A stretch of DNA of 64,000 bases from Bacteroidota bacterium (GCA_030706685.1 JAUZOA010000009.1:1-64000); one strand, 5' to 3'; counted from the first letter of the stretch, positions 23,819 through 34,163 are shown. Notes: a model not told the origin generated them from the sequence alone. Numbers and translations: made by a program.

Positions 23819-26797
23819 TCAGAAATCAAAGGCTAACCCGGCGACAATTAATTTAGTCAAAGGCCGCTCGAATGAACCGGCGCCTTCCGGATCATAATCT
23901 TTCACTTTCGCAAAAGTGAAATAATTTTTAAGGCTTACATAAACCCGCAGTTTGCTCATGCGGAGTTTGTTTTGCAAACCTTGCGGCAATGTATAACCAA
24001 GTGTAATGTTCCTGATCTTTACAAAAGAACCGTCTTTATAACCCAGGGTAGTGGCAAAAGGCAGGGCCGCTCTTGATATATTGGCATTCGGCCGGGGATA
24101 ATCGTTGGTGGGGTTTTCAGGAGTCCAGTAGTCTACTTTTGCTCCGTTTTCAATGGCATTGGGTTCAAATTTGTTCGCATAACTTGATACAAACATCTGG
24201 CCCACCCTTGCATAAACATAAATATTCAAATCAAAATTCCTGAATGTTACATCATTGCTGAACCCGATGCTATATTTCGGAACAGCGGAACCCACTACAA
24301 TCCTGTCATTATTCGCGTCGATTTTTCCATCGGGTTTGCCGCCCGGGCCGCTTATATCGCTGACGCGAATGTCGCCGGGTTTGTAGCCAAAACTTTTTGC
24401 CAGCGTAGAATCAGCCAATTGCCAGATTCCTATTTTGTCAAAATCATAAAATGAATTTACCGGGTACCCGATGAACCAACTATTAACAATATCATTTTGT
24501 TTGCCTACCAATTCAACTATTCTTTCTTTATTATGGGTGAAAGTAAAGCCGGTTTTCCATTTCAGGTTTTTGGTATCAATATTCACCGTTTGCAATGAAA
24601 TTTCAAATCCCGTATTCCTTGTTTTGCCGATATTTTGCAACACGTTTGAAACACCGGATGTAGCAGGCAATTGCCGTAACAATAACAAGTCTTTTGTTTT
24701 GGAATCGTAATAATCAATACTGCCGGTAATCCTGTTTTTAAGTATAGAAAAATCAAGCCCTGTATTGATCGTACCGGTAAGTTCCCATTTTAAATCAGGA
24801 TTTCCTGTCTGCGGCGCGAGACCATAGGCCAATGTACTTTGGTCGTTCCAGGAGAAGGGGATCAATATCAGGCCACTTTGTGTCTGGTAGGGGCCAACGG
24901 CTGAATTGCCCGCCACACCATAACTCACTCTTAATTTCAAATCTGTGAACAGGTGTTGCTTGCTCATGAAACCTTCATCGATAATTCTCCAGGCTCCTGC
25001 AGCCGAAGGGAAGAATGCCCAGTGGTTTACGGCCGACAGTACGGATGCGCCGTCTGCCCTGCCGGTTAATGTTAAAAGGTATTTCGCTTTGTAGTTGTAA
25101 TTAATTCTAAATGCTCCTGATATCAGGTTATTGGCTGAATAACCACTTGAGATAGTTACGTTCGCCGGGTTATTTTGTAAGGCATAAAATTCCTGGCTGG
25201 CAATTAACTGGCCTGTACCTGAAGCAGCATAGTTTTCGTTTTTTTCTGAAATATAACTGGTGACAGCCGTTAGCTCAACATTATGATCATTGAATCGCTT
25301 TTGCCAGTTGATAATATTCTCCCAATTTATATCAAACACATTGGTGTTGGCCACACTTGACAATGATCCTGTAGACAGCGCCCTGCTGATTGTATTGGCG
25401 CCCTGGAAACCACCATTGCGGGAATCTGAATTGGAAATACCCAGGTTAGAACGGGCAGAAAATCCTTTAAAAGGCTTCCATTCAATATAAGCTGTAGACA
25501 GTATCCGGGTTATTTTAAACTTATTGAAATACGCACCCGGCTGCTCTTCCAATAATGGGTTGACCTGGTTTCCATTTCCCGGGAATTTGACAAGAGAACC
25601 ATCCGCAGCATAAGGAGTAAAAAACGGAATTACTTTATTGGCGACAGTTAATATATTGTCTGACCGTAAATTCTGATCGTAATAGGTCAACTGGGTTTGT
25701 AAACCTGCTTTCAAAGAATTGGCAATAGTCTGATCGACATTCAGGCGCAATGTATAGCGACCGGAGTAATCATTATTCAATAAACCTTTTTCCTTGTAAT
25801 AATCAAAAGAAAAAAATACCCTGGTCTTATCTGAACCACCCGCCACACTCACTGCATAATCCTGTTGTGAGCCCTTGTTCAGCAGCAAGCCGGGCCAATA
25901 AGTAGAAACGCCATTATTAACGGCCGCGCGGTCAGCCGCACTGGTAAAAGCTACTGAATCATCTGCCGGTGATTTCCAGGTGCCGATAGTGCGATAAGCT
26001 TGTCTTTTTAAATCGGCGTACTCCGGTCCTGTCATAGGTTTGGGATAACCAGCCACCTCCGTGACACCATAATAGGTGCTTGCTGAAATCTTTGGCTTCC
26101 CATTATTTCCTTTTTTGGTGGTAATGATGATAACACCATTGGCGCCACGGGACCCGTATATAGCTGTCGAAGAAGCATCTTTTAAAAATTCTACTGATTC
26201 TATATCGTTGGGATTGATGTCCTGGAAACTTGAATACTGTATCCCATCCACAATGTATAAAGGAGAATTACCGGCAATAATAGAACGGGTGCCTCTTACC
26301 GTCACACTTACATTCGCACCAGCGCCGCCGCTGGTTCTGACAATATCTACCCCGGCAACCTTTCCCTGCACACTTTCTATAATATTACCGGCTGGTATTT
26401 TTTTAACTTCATCCCCTTTGATGGCAACAACAGATCCCGTCAAGTCACGTTTCTTGACCGTACCATACCCGATCACGATTACTTCATCCAATGATTTGCC
26501 CAGCTTATCCATGACAATTGTAACCTGGGCGGAAGGATCAGCAGTAATCAATTGCGTGCCATAACTTACAAGGCTCACTTCTAAATCTACTTTGCCCGTT
26601 GCCGATACTTTCAGGGAAAAACCGCCGGCCGCATCTGTACGGGTGCCATTATTAGTGCCCCGTTCTATTACAGATACATCAGGTAACCCAAGACCTGTCT
26701 CCTTATCAAGAACTTTTCCTGTAATCTGCCTGGAGGATTGAGCGCCTGCGTAAAACAGGGGCATAAGAAGGATGAATAGAAATGTAAATTTTTTCAT
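23819..26797 (-). CDS. SusC-type TonB-dependent outer membrane transporter (pectin locus)
   Basis: A 992-residue outer-membrane importer. After the signal peptide (ending AGAQ) there is a CarboxypepD_reg-like domain (about 23-95, starting QITGKVLDKETG), a TonB-box-like segment (LDEVIVIGYG), the plug domain with the SusC hallmark STAIYGSRGANGVIIITTKKG, and a 22-strand barrel ending in LIVAGLAFDF. It lacks the STN domain found in the other SusC at 57.7 kb, so it does not signal to a FecR protein, in keeping with LacI-type control here. An operator and -7 box lie upstream. Confidence 0.96.
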   Translation of the reverse strand: MKKFTFLFILLMPLFYAGAQSSRQITGKVLDKETGLGLPDVSVIERGTNNGTRTDAAGGFSLKVSATGKVDLEVSLVSYGTQLITADPSAQVTIVMDKLGKSLDEVIVIGYGTVKKRDLTGSVVAIKGDEVKKIPAGNIIESVQGKVAGVDIVRTSGGAGANVSVTVRGTRSIIAGNSPLYIVDGIQYSSFQDINPNDIESVEFLKDASSTAIYGSRGANGVIIITTKKGNNGKPKISASTYYGVTEVAGYPKPMTGPEYADLKRQAYRTIGTWKSPADDSVAFTSAADRAAVNNGVSTYWPGLLLNKGSQQDYAVSVAGGSDKTRVFFSFDYYKEKGLLNNDYSGRYTLRLNVDQTIANSLKAGLQTQLTYYDQNLRSDNILTVANKVIPFFTPYAADGSLVKFPGNGNQVNPLLEEQPGAYFNKFKITRILSTAYIEWKPFKGFSARSNLGISNSDSRNGGFQGANTISRALSTGSLSSVANTNVFDINWENIINWQKRFNDHNVELTAVTSYISEKNENYAASGTGQLIASQEFYALQNNPANVTISSGYSANNLISGAFRINYNYKAKYLLTLTGRADGASVLSAVNHWAFFPSAAGAWRIIDEGFMSKQHLFTDLKLRVSYGVAGNSAVGPYQTQSGLILIPFSWNDQSTLAYGLAPQTGNPDLKWELTGTINTGLDFSILKNRITGSIDYYDSKTKDLLLLRQLPATSGVSNVLQNIGKTRNTGFEISLQTVNIDTKNLKWKTGFTFTHNKERIVELVGKQNDIVNSWFIGYPVNSFYDFDKIGIWQLADSTLAKSFGYKPGDIRVSDISGPGGKPDGKIDANNDRIVVGSAVPKYSIGFSNDVTFRNFDLNIYVYARVGQMFVSSYANKFEPNAIENGAKVDYWTPENPTNDYPRPNANISRAALPFATTLGYKDGSFVKIRNITLGYTLPQGLQNKLRMSKLRVYVSLKNYFTFAKVKDYDPEGAGSFERPLTKLIVAGLAFDF

Positions 26798-26955
26798 ATA
26801 GCAGTTTGAGTAAATATTATCTCATTCATTGCAACCAGGATCCTGGCCGGCAACGAAAATCCCTGTAAGCAATCGCAATCAATTCTTCTTTCTGAATAAT
26901 AAGAAGATTATAACCTGGAAAATATACCTGGAAGTTAAAACGTATAATCCTATGA

Positions 26956-26963
26956 CAAGTGTA
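26956..26963 (-). promoter_or_regulatory. -7 promoter box of pectin susC (23819-26797)
   Basis: Minus-strand TACACTTG matches TAnnTTTG in all but one position and lies exactly 48 bp downstream of the operator at 27012-27029. No TTTG or TTG is present at the expected -33 position (AT-rich TTTAT instead), which suggests a promoter that depends on an activator. Confidence 0.6.
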
Positions 26964-27011
26964 GGGAGATAATAAACAACTAAAGATAAATTGCAATTAT
27001 TTTTTTACGCA

Positions 27012-27029
27012 ATCGATGCCGGTAACGAT
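27012..27029. promoter_or_regulatory. Putative LacI-family operator, copy 2
   Basis: In the direction of transcription it reads ATCGTTACCGGCATCGAT followed by TGCGTAAA, differing from copy 1 at one position inside the 18-bp core. It lies upstream of the susC/susD pair that precedes the esterase cluster. Confidence 0.75.
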
Positions 27030-27171
27030 GCCGAAGGTTACAGGATACTAATAAATAAAAATTGATCGCTATAAAATAATCGAAAAGATCAAGTCCCCGG
27101 AAGTATCTTCATCAGTACCAGCGAAACTATTTTGGGAAATAACTGCCGGTAAAAGAAGAAGCGGGAATTTT

Positions 27172-28593
27172 TTATTGTCTGTCTTTTGCCAGGCTGTTTA
27201 TATATACTTCTATATTGGTATACTGCTGGCCCGGTTTACAGGCGGATGCATCGCTCCTGTCTCCCGGGTTTAATCCATTTTTCATTTCCCATTCGTCGGG
27301 GATACCATCTTTATCTGCATCAATCGGGGCCGGCAAAGATTTTAAAGCCGGCCAGGCATTCATCGTCTTTTCATATTCTGTACCGTGAGGAAATCCTCCC
27401 TGCACATCAATCATTCGCCCGGTTCCTTTTTTTACATTATTGATAATTCTTTCATCCAATGTATCTCTTCGCGGAAGGTTGGCGCCCACATTTTGCAATA
27501 CCAGCTCATAGGCTGTCCTCGCCGGTTGGGTAGTCGTCGCGATAATGGATAAGGGCTTATCCAATTTTACAGCAGGCATATCGGCCGCGGTTCCTTTTTC
27601 CAAAAAAATACCCTTCCAGTTATCAGCAGAAACGTCCGGTGCATTTTCCACATAATTACCCTCCAGGTAATATTTACCAAATGGAATAGAGGGTAACTTG
27701 TTGTAAGGATTAGCAATTCTCGTTCTCACATTTGCTTTGGTATCGGGGCCGGGCTTGTAATAATTATTGACAAGATTATAAACTCCGCCTTCTCCCGCGT
27801 ACACATCATTGTGCCCCCAGTTATAAATCACATTATTCCTGAAATCACAATTCTCTTCCGGGATATTTCTTATCCCGTCAAACCGGGGTGTCCGGCTATT
27901 GCAATGAGCAAACAGGTTATGATGAAAAGAAGAATGTCTTCCTCCCCAGATAGCGCCGTAACCATGTTGCTCGTAATCTTTATCGCCTGTTTCAAAATGA
28001 TAAGAATAATTGAGCGGCTCAGCGATAAGATTCCATTGCAGGGTTGTACTGTCCCCGCCATATACGGAGAATACTTCATCCGTGCTCCAGCTCATGCTGC
28101 AATGATCAATAATAATATTCCTTCTTCTTGTTCCGCCAAAGGCATCATCTCCGCCATTACCATTTACCATACCTCCTTTCTGGTATTTATCGCCCATGCG
28201 GAACCGGAGATAGCGAACGATGATATTATTACCTCCCAGACTGACCGGTCTGTCGGCGAGACAGATGCCATCACCCGGAGCTGTCTGGCCGGCTATGGTA
28301 CAATCGCCTTTTATAGAAAGATTCGTTTCAAGATGAATAGTGCCTGATGTGGCAAAAACAATGATCCGTTTGTCTTTTGCTTCGGCTGCTTCACGAAAGC
28401 TGCCGGGGCCTTTATCATCAAGGTTGGAAACGATGAACACTTTTCCGCCTCTGCCGCCGGTAGTATATTTGCCAAAACCTTCAGCACCGGGAAAAGCAAT
28501 AGCTTTATCATCAGCAGCTTCTATGAAATGTTTCTGGGCATTGCAGGATAAAAATACAAGAGCCGGTAAACAGATAATTATACAGCCTTTCAT
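27172..28593 (-). CDS. Surface or periplasmic pectate lyase (PL1)
   Basis: A 473-residue right-handed beta-helix lyase cleaving de-esterified homogalacturonan by beta-elimination, giving 4,5-unsaturated ends. It opens with a lipobox (VFLSC, Cys17), so it is probably anchored at the cell surface. PL1 marks: FPGAEGFG (34-41), IIDHCSMSWSTDE (161-173) with calcium-binding acids, and CNSRTPRF (231-238) supplying the catalytic arginine region. The C-terminus carries DADKDGIPDEWE, a calcium-binding thrombospondin-3-like motif. It is the third gene of the operon susC-susD-PL1; a 13-bp perfect hairpin separates it from susD. Confidence 0.93.
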   Translation of the reverse strand: MKGCIIICLPALVFLSCNAQKHFIEAADDKAIAFPGAEGFGKYTTGGRGGKVFIVSNLDDKGPGSFREAAEAKDKRIIVFATSGTIHLETNLSIKGDCTIAGQTAPGDGICLADRPVSLGGNNIIVRYLRFRMGDKYQKGGMVNGNGGDDAFGGTRRRNIIIDHCSMSWSTDEVFSVYGGDSTTLQWNLIAEPLNYSYHFETGDKDYEQHGYGAIWGGRHSSFHHNLFAHCNSRTPRFDGIRNIPEENCDFRNNVIYNWGHNDVYAGEGGVYNLVNNYYKPGPDTKANVRTRIANPYNKLPSIPFGKYYLEGNYVENAPDVSADNWKGIFLEKGTAADMPAVKLDKPLSIIATTTQPARTAYELVLQNVGANLPRRDTLDERIINNVKKGTGRMIDVQGGFPHGTEYEKTMNAWPALKSLPAPIDADKDGIPDEWEMKNGLNPGDRSDASACKPGQQYTNIEVYINSLAKDRQ

Positions 28594-28636
28594 TGTCTTT
28601 CGTTTGATAATTTATTATGACAGGGGCTTCTAAACA

Positions 28637-28665
28637 AGAGGCTGCTTTACTTTAAAGCAGCCTCT
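28637..28665. terminator. 13-bp perfect hairpin between susD and PL1 gene
   Basis: AGAGGCTGCTTTA (28637-28649), a 3-nt loop, then TAAAGCAGCCTCT (28653-28665). The stem is perfect. On the minus strand the sequence after it is TGTTTAGAAG, a poor T-run, so full termination is unlikely. A partial terminator or mRNA-stabilising end for the susC/susD message is more likely, a common way to keep susCD above downstream enzymes. Confidence 0.65.
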
Positions 28666-28697
28666 GTGAATTTATTTTTATAATTCTTATCAATATT

Positions 28698-30557
28698 TCA
28701 ATAACCCGGATTCTGCAACAGGTTAGCATTAACATCTCTGGCCGGCTGTGGTATGGGTAATAATTCTGACTTACCCGGTGTATAACCGGTTGCATACCTT
28801 GCCAGTGCTGTGGTATTAATCGCAGCGCTAAGCCAGACGACCTTGGTTGTTCCTGCAGGCGTAGAACCGGGCGCTGTTTTATAAAAGGAATTAGCCCAAA
28901 GTCCTCCTACATTATTGTCATCCGATGTGGTACTGCTAAAATAAAACATGGATACCGGCAAGGTCGTGGCCAGGCTGTAAGAAGGATAGCCTGCCATATA
29001 AGAAGGATTGAGCATAACCGTGCTGGTAGACATCTTTAATAAGTTGGCTTTTGTATCATTCAATGCACTGCCCAGTAAATTCCAACGGATGAGGTCATAT
29101 TTTCTTGTTCCTTCACCGCCTAATTCAAGCGCCCTTTCTCTTACAACAGCGGCAAAGAAAGTGGCTTTGGATAAACCAGTTGGGAGATCTACCGTGGCAT
29201 CGGGAGTGCCAATTGGCTTTCCATAACCTCTTCTTCTTACCATGTTTATTGCATTATAGGCAGCCGATGTAGGGCCGTTGAGTTCATTTTCTGCTTCGGC
29301 AAACATTAATAAAACATCTGAATAGCGAATGATCTGCCATTTCAATCCAAGATATTGCACCTGGCTGGTAGGAGAAATAGTTGGGCTGGTTACCCAATCC
29401 CGGCGGTATTTACCGTCACAGATAGCGGTGATAGCCTGGCCAACTTTTGTTGAACCATTAGCGGCTACATTATATACGGCACAAGTAACATCTCTTCGCT
29501 GGTCAGTCGAATCAAAAAGATAAAAATAAGTGGGCAATACATTGATGCTCTTATTACCCAGGCCATTTACAGTAGGACCGTTATAATAACCCAGCTTTGT
29601 ATCTTCCGCACCCGTTAATCCCGCGCCGCTTGCCTGGAATATCAATTCACCGTCGGGATCTGTTATCGCATGCGCGCACACCTGGCTCTTCCAAAGTGCT
29701 TTAAAGCTTGGATTCAGGTTATGCTGGCCGGACGTAATAATGTCATTACATTCATCTCTCGCGATCTGGTAATAAGTCTGGTAATCGCTTCCTCTTTTCA
29801 TCGTACCATCCTGGCGCAGCGAATAGCCGCCCCTGTATAAAGCAATCCTTGCTCTTAGTGCTTTCACGGCTCCTTTTGTTATTCTTTCATCCAGCGGGTC
29901 GCCGATGGATGTGACATCATTGCGCCAGGGCACCAATGCTTCCGCGGTTTTCAAATCGTCGAGCATGTGTGCATACAGTGTATCGCGGTCAACCCGCGTA
30001 GGAAGGGGATTCGTTAAGGCCAGTTCCGATGCAGGCTGAAAATGCACAGGAAGATCGCCCCAGTTGCGAATGGCTTCAAGATAGAATTGCGATCTCAATG
30101 TCAGCGCTTCGCCATACATCCTCTGCAATTGTTTCTTTTCCTGGTCGGACCCGTTGGTATATTTATCCATCCTGGGAATATTGGCAATGCAGATATTGGC
30201 AAACTCGATACCCTGGAATATCTGGTTAAAAGGGTTGCTGATCTGCGCGTTGCCGGCTGTTGCAGAAAAGCGGGCAATATCTCTCCTGTCATTATCGCTT
30301 GCGCCTGTTGGTCCCTGCATTTCATCATTGTCCACGGGAAAATATAAACTTAACCTGATACCATAGCCCTGGTCGCCTACAAGCCGGCTGTAAACTCCTG
30401 AAATGGCTTTATACGTACTGGGAACATCCAAAAAAACCAAATCGGGCCCCACTTCTGTAATTGGTTTTTGATTCAGAAATTTTTTACATCCTACCGAAAC
30501 CAGCAGTATGAAAATAATCAGTAAGCTGTTGAATTTATAAAAAGATCTGTTGTTCAT
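28698..30557 (-). CDS. SusD/RagB-type glycan-binding lipoprotein (PL1 operon)
   Basis: The track starts at 30590, inside the susC gene; the ATG at 30557 begins a normal lipoprotein signal (MNNRSFYKF to LLVSVGC, Cys24), 16 bp after the susC stop, so I take that start (619 residues). The opening KKFLNQKPITEVGPDLVF and the closing LLPIPQPARDVNANLLQNPGY are classical SusD features. It should bind galacturonan oligomers at the surface, over the channel encoded upstream. It is not closely similar in sequence to the other pectin-locus SusD, so the two pairs may take different pectic fragments. Confidence 0.94.
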   Translation of the reverse strand: MNNRSFYKFNSLLIIFILLVSVGCKKFLNQKPITEVGPDLVFLDVPSTYKAISGVYSRLVGDQGYGIRLSLYFPVDNDEMQGPTGASDNDRRDIARFSATAGNAQISNPFNQIFQGIEFANICIANIPRMDKYTNGSDQEKKQLQRMYGEALTLRSQFYLEAIRNWGDLPVHFQPASELALTNPLPTRVDRDTLYAHMLDDLKTAEALVPWRNDVTSIGDPLDERITKGAVKALRARIALYRGGYSLRQDGTMKRGSDYQTYYQIARDECNDIITSGQHNLNPSFKALWKSQVCAHAITDPDGELIFQASGAGLTGAEDTKLGYYNGPTVNGLGNKSINVLPTYFYLFDSTDQRRDVTCAVYNVAANGSTKVGQAITAICDGKYRRDWVTSPTISPTSQVQYLGLKWQIIRYSDVLLMFAEAENELNGPTSAAYNAINMVRRRGYGKPIGTPDATVDLPTGLSKATFFAAVVRERALELGGEGTRKYDLIRWNLLGSALNDTKANLLKMSTSTVMLNPSYMAGYPSYSLATTLPVSMFYFSSTTSDDNNVGGLWANSFYKTAPGSTPAGTTKVVWLSAAINTTALARYATGYTPGKSELLPIPQPARDVNANLLQNPGY

Positions 30558-30573
30558 ATTGCAAGTTTTTAAA

Positions 30574-33500
30574 TTATTTGAATGTTGCATTTATGCCGAA
30601 AATAAAACTGCGGCTTTTGGGATAAGCTGAATAGTCAAGTCCCGGTGTCAAACTACTGGATCTTACACTTACCTCAGGATCATAACCCGTGTAATTGGTA
30701 ATGATCGCAAGGTTATTTGCTGTAACATAAAAACGGATCCTTTCCATTTTTAATGCGCTGACTGCCTTTACCGGCAGCGTATACCCGATAGTCACGTTAT
30801 TGAACCGTAAAAATGAACCATTTTCAATTGCCCATGAGCTGGGATAGAAGGCTCCGGCGCCTTTAAGCGGTTGCCAGATCTTTGCACCGGCATTTAAAGC
30901 TTTCAACTGATCAGGAGGAATTCCATATACTACACCCGCATTACCACTGCCAACAACAAACTGCGCCGTTTGTCCGTCAGGCGTCACTACTCTCCAGCGA
31001 TCTGCCATGATAGCAAGCATATTTGAGTTGTTGATATACCCGTTGGTGAATTCGATTTTATTGGCATTGTACACATCATTGCCATAAGAGAAGTTGACGA
31101 ATATGCTGGCATCCCAGTTTTTATAAGTAAACTGCTGGTTGAACCCACCGGTAAATTTAGGAGTAGGATTGCCTATAATAGTCCGGTCATGATCGAGATC
31201 GATTACGCCATCATTATTCAGGTCTTTAAACTTAATAGAGCCCGGTTGAACGGGTCCTATAATACCCAGATCGCTTACAACGCCGGGTTTCAAAGTATAA
31301 GCGCCTGTCGCGCTATTATAATTGAAGTCATCCACTGAATAGAATCCATCTGCCACCAATCCATACATAGACCCTATAGGATATCCAATCTTTTCAATAT
31401 AGTCGGTAGGCTGTCCTGAAACGCCCCAGCTTGCGGTCGGATAGTAGAATAATTGGTTGGGACCAAGAGCGACAATCCGGTTTTTATTGAATGAAATATT
31501 AAAGTTCGCTGACCAGCTAAAACTTTGCTTCCTCATGACAATACCGTTCAGTTGCACTTCCACGCCTTTATTGGATGTCTTGCCAATGTTTTGTACCTGC
31601 GTGGGTACTGTATTGGGCGCAATGATCGGCGTACCGAATGTTACATCAAGCGGCACATCCAGTAATAATTTGCTGGAGATATTATTATACACATCAACGC
31701 TGAGATCCAGCCGTCCTTTAAAAAGTGAGATATCGAGACCGTAATTATGATTCAGTGTTGACTCCCATTGCAGAATAGCATTGGGCAGTGAAACCGGGTA
31801 ATAGGCAATAACGGCCTGGTTGTTGAGTCCATAGTAATATTTACCATCACTGCTGAAGGTAGGAAGGAACAAATAATCTTTGATCCTATCGTTTCCGGCC
31901 TGTCCATATCCTACTCTCAATTTAAGATCGCTGATAAAATTCACATTCTCCATGAATTTTTCATTCTTTACTCTCCATGCCACTGAGCCGGAGCTAAAAT
32001 AACCCCATTGATGATCGGGCGCGAATTTAGAAGCGCCATCTGCCCGGAGGTTAAATGTAGCCAGGTATTTATCCTTGTAAGCATAACTAACTCTGCCAAA
32101 AAAGGAAAGATTGGTATATCTTGTCTGATTATGTTTGGGATAGCCTGTAAAAGGCACGCCAAGACCTGTTTTCACAAAAGCCGCATTGTAAGGAGTAAAA
32201 GTGGGATAGTTTTTAAAAAGACTGGAATGTAAATCCGTCTTCAGGTCGTAAGTCTCCTGGCCAACCAATACGGTAAAGCTGTGTTTATTTTTATAATTGT
32301 TTACTGAATAAGTCAACACATTGGAATTCGTGATCGTTGTTGAGACAGTAGTATCCAGTCCTGCAATAGGCTTAGCGCCTCCCTGTATAATCGAGTAGGG
32401 CGTAAGCGAATCGCTGAATTGCCGGTCAGTTAGTTTATTGTGATCATACCCGAAAGTAGATTTGAATGTAAGATTCTTTGTGATCGTATAAGTGGCATAG
32501 GCAGAGAAATCAAAATCTTCCGTGGTTTTTCTCCGGTATTCGGCGCTGGCTAACCGTAAAGGATTTACCAGGCCAAGACCATTTCCCGGGTTAGGATCGG
32601 CAGTGGGATCAACATCTATTATATCCTGCCCGTTGGAAAGGAAGGGGCGGTATTTTACAGCATTACGTAAGCGGTTATAAGATGAACCTTTGGTATCTGA
32701 AACACCGGCGCCATATACATTCTGGTAAACATATCTTGGGCTGATTCCGACTTTGAATTTATCGGTTATTCTGTATTCGCCTTTAAAATTGAGAATATTC
32801 CTCCTGTAAGCAGAATTAATAACGATTGCCTTATCATCATTATAGGTATACCCGAAATTATACGTGATTTTTTTAGTGCCGCCACTGAGTGTAACATTAT
32901 GCTGGCGGGTAATACCGGTATTACCGAAAACTTCATCCTGCCAGTTGACCGGGGCCGTGTTTTTATATTGGGACAACTGATTCCATGGACCAAAATTGGT
33001 AATGAAATTCGCGCTGTCTGTGCTGCTGCCTCTTGATCTTTCCGATTGATAAAAAACAAAATCATAGGGGTCTAGCACTTTCAGTGTTTTGGGAAGATTT
33101 TTGACCCCTATAAAAAAATTATAACTCACTTTGGCTTTGCCTATCCTGCCGCTTTTGGTGGTAATGATGATTACACCATTTGCACCTCTTGCTCCATAAA
33201 TAGCGGTAGCGGACGCGTCTTTTAATACATCTATAGATTGTATATCCTGCGGAGAGATGACAGAAAGCGCGTTTTCCATCTGTACGCCGTCAATAATGTA
33301 TAAGGGAGAATTATCATTGTTAATGGACATACCGCCACGAACCCTTATCGTGATCTGGGCGTCAGGAGAACCTTCGGCAGTAGTGGCAGTAACTCCGGCA
33401 AGCCTGCCATTCAATGCTTCTGCGGCTGAATTAACCGGCACATCTTTCAGTTCTTTGGCGCTAACAGAAGAAACCGAAGCAAGGAGATCCTTTCTTTTTA

Positions 33501-33852
33501 TCGACTGGTATCCTATTACTACTACCTCATCGCCCGACTTTACTTCGGGCGTCAGTGACGCATTGATTACCGTTTTATCGCCAACAGCCGATTCGAATGT
33601 CTGGTATCCCACTGATGTAAATACCAGGGTAGCGGAATTATTTGCAGATATCCGGAAATTGCCATCCGCATCCGTGACGGTAGCTGTCTTTGTACCCTTT
33701 ACCGTGACGGTTACTCCCTGCAAAGGCTGGTTATTATCAGAAGCAGTCACTCTGCCTCTTATTTCTCTTGCCTGCGCAAAAAGTGGATTGGTGAAGGACC
33801 ACGCAAGCAGTATGATTATTCCCCCTACTAACGTTTTGAAAATTCTTGTCAT
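30574..33852 (-). CDS. SusC-type TonB-dependent transporter (PL1 operon)
   Basis: The start at 33852 (MTRIFKTLVGG) begins the signal peptide (to PLFAQ); the track start at 33888 adds 12 residues without support. The protein has about 1092 residues: CarboxypepD_reg-like domain (starting REIRGRVTASDNNQPLQGV), TonB-box-like VVVIGYQSIKRKD, plug with SATAIYGARGANGVIIITTKSG, and a long barrel ending FIFGINATFK. No STN domain. Together with the SusD encoded 16 bp downstream it would import galacturonan fragments released by PL1. Operator copy 3 and its -7 box lie upstream, in the region shared with the lacI-type gene. Confidence 0.95.
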   Translation of the reverse strand: MTRIFKTLVGGIIILLAWSFTNPLFAQAREIRGRVTASDNNQPLQGVTVTVKGTKTATVTDADGNFRISANNSATLVFTSVGYQTFESAVGDKTVINASLTPEVKSGDEVVVIGYQSIKRKDLLASVSSVSAKELKDVPVNSAAEALNGRLAGVTATTAEGSPDAQITIRVRGGMSINNDNSPLYIIDGVQMENALSVISPQDIQSIDVLKDASATAIYGARGANGVIIITTKSGRIGKAKVSYNFFIGVKNLPKTLKVLDPYDFVFYQSERSRGSSTDSANFITNFGPWNQLSQYKNTAPVNWQDEVFGNTGITRQHNVTLSGGTKKITYNFGYTYNDDKAIVINSAYRRNILNFKGEYRITDKFKVGISPRYVYQNVYGAGVSDTKGSSYNRLRNAVKYRPFLSNGQDIIDVDPTADPNPGNGLGLVNPLRLASAEYRRKTTEDFDFSAYATYTITKNLTFKSTFGYDHNKLTDRQFSDSLTPYSIIQGGAKPIAGLDTTVSTTITNSNVLTYSVNNYKNKHSFTVLVGQETYDLKTDLHSSLFKNYPTFTPYNAAFVKTGLGVPFTGYPKHNQTRYTNLSFFGRVSYAYKDKYLATFNLRADGASKFAPDHQWGYFSSGSVAWRVKNEKFMENVNFISDLKLRVGYGQAGNDRIKDYLFLPTFSSDGKYYYGLNNQAVIAYYPVSLPNAILQWESTLNHNYGLDISLFKGRLDLSVDVYNNISSKLLLDVPLDVTFGTPIIAPNTVPTQVQNIGKTSNKGVEVQLNGIVMRKQSFSWSANFNISFNKNRIVALGPNQLFYYPTASWGVSGQPTDYIEKIGYPIGSMYGLVADGFYSVDDFNYNSATGAYTLKPGVVSDLGIIGPVQPGSIKFKDLNNDGVIDLDHDRTIIGNPTPKFTGGFNQQFTYKNWDASIFVNFSYGNDVYNANKIEFTNGYINNSNMLAIMADRWRVVTPDGQTAQFVVGSGNAGVVYGIPPDQLKALNAGAKIWQPLKGAGAFYPSSWAIENGSFLRFNNVTIGYTLPVKAVSALKMERIRFYVTANNLAIITNYTGYDPEVSVRSSSLTPGLDYSAYPKSRSFIFGINATFK

Positions 33853-34163
33853 AATGCAGTTTTTAGATATAGCTTTATTAAAATCCATTATTGATCCGCA
33901 CAGGATTTTCCCGGCAGAATTATTCTTTAGTTTTCAGTGCAGGTACAATGTGGATTCCCGCTGAGGCAAATCCATTCAAAATAAAAAAGAAAAAGGCTGG
34001 AACAAAAGAGAAGGAAAAGGAGAATTCAGAACCTTTGAAACGGGGCAGCGGCCCATATTTATTATACAGATAGTATAACAGTCTTTTCATTCCGGCAAGC
34101 ATTTTCTTAAGCAATCAGCATTCAGCCTGTATTTCCACATGATTAGCTGGCTGAAAGCTTTAA

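Larger units (their letters stand above)
26798..27171. other. 374-bp regulatory gap between PL1 and susC
   Basis: No coding sequence is supported. It carries the second operator copy (27012-27029) and its -7 box (26956-26963), which serve the susC gene to the left. The part nearest the PL1 stop (27030-27171) is AT-rich and shows no clear terminator or other motif. The leader between the -7 box and the susC start is about 155 nt, unusually long, and contains CCAGGATCCTGG (26836-26847), a 12-bp perfect palindrome. Confidence 0.6.

Noticed and set aside
33257-33964. 235-aa plus-strand ORF before the LacI-family gene
   Set aside because: Antisense to the N-terminal part of a clear SusC; composition typical of a reverse-frame shadow.
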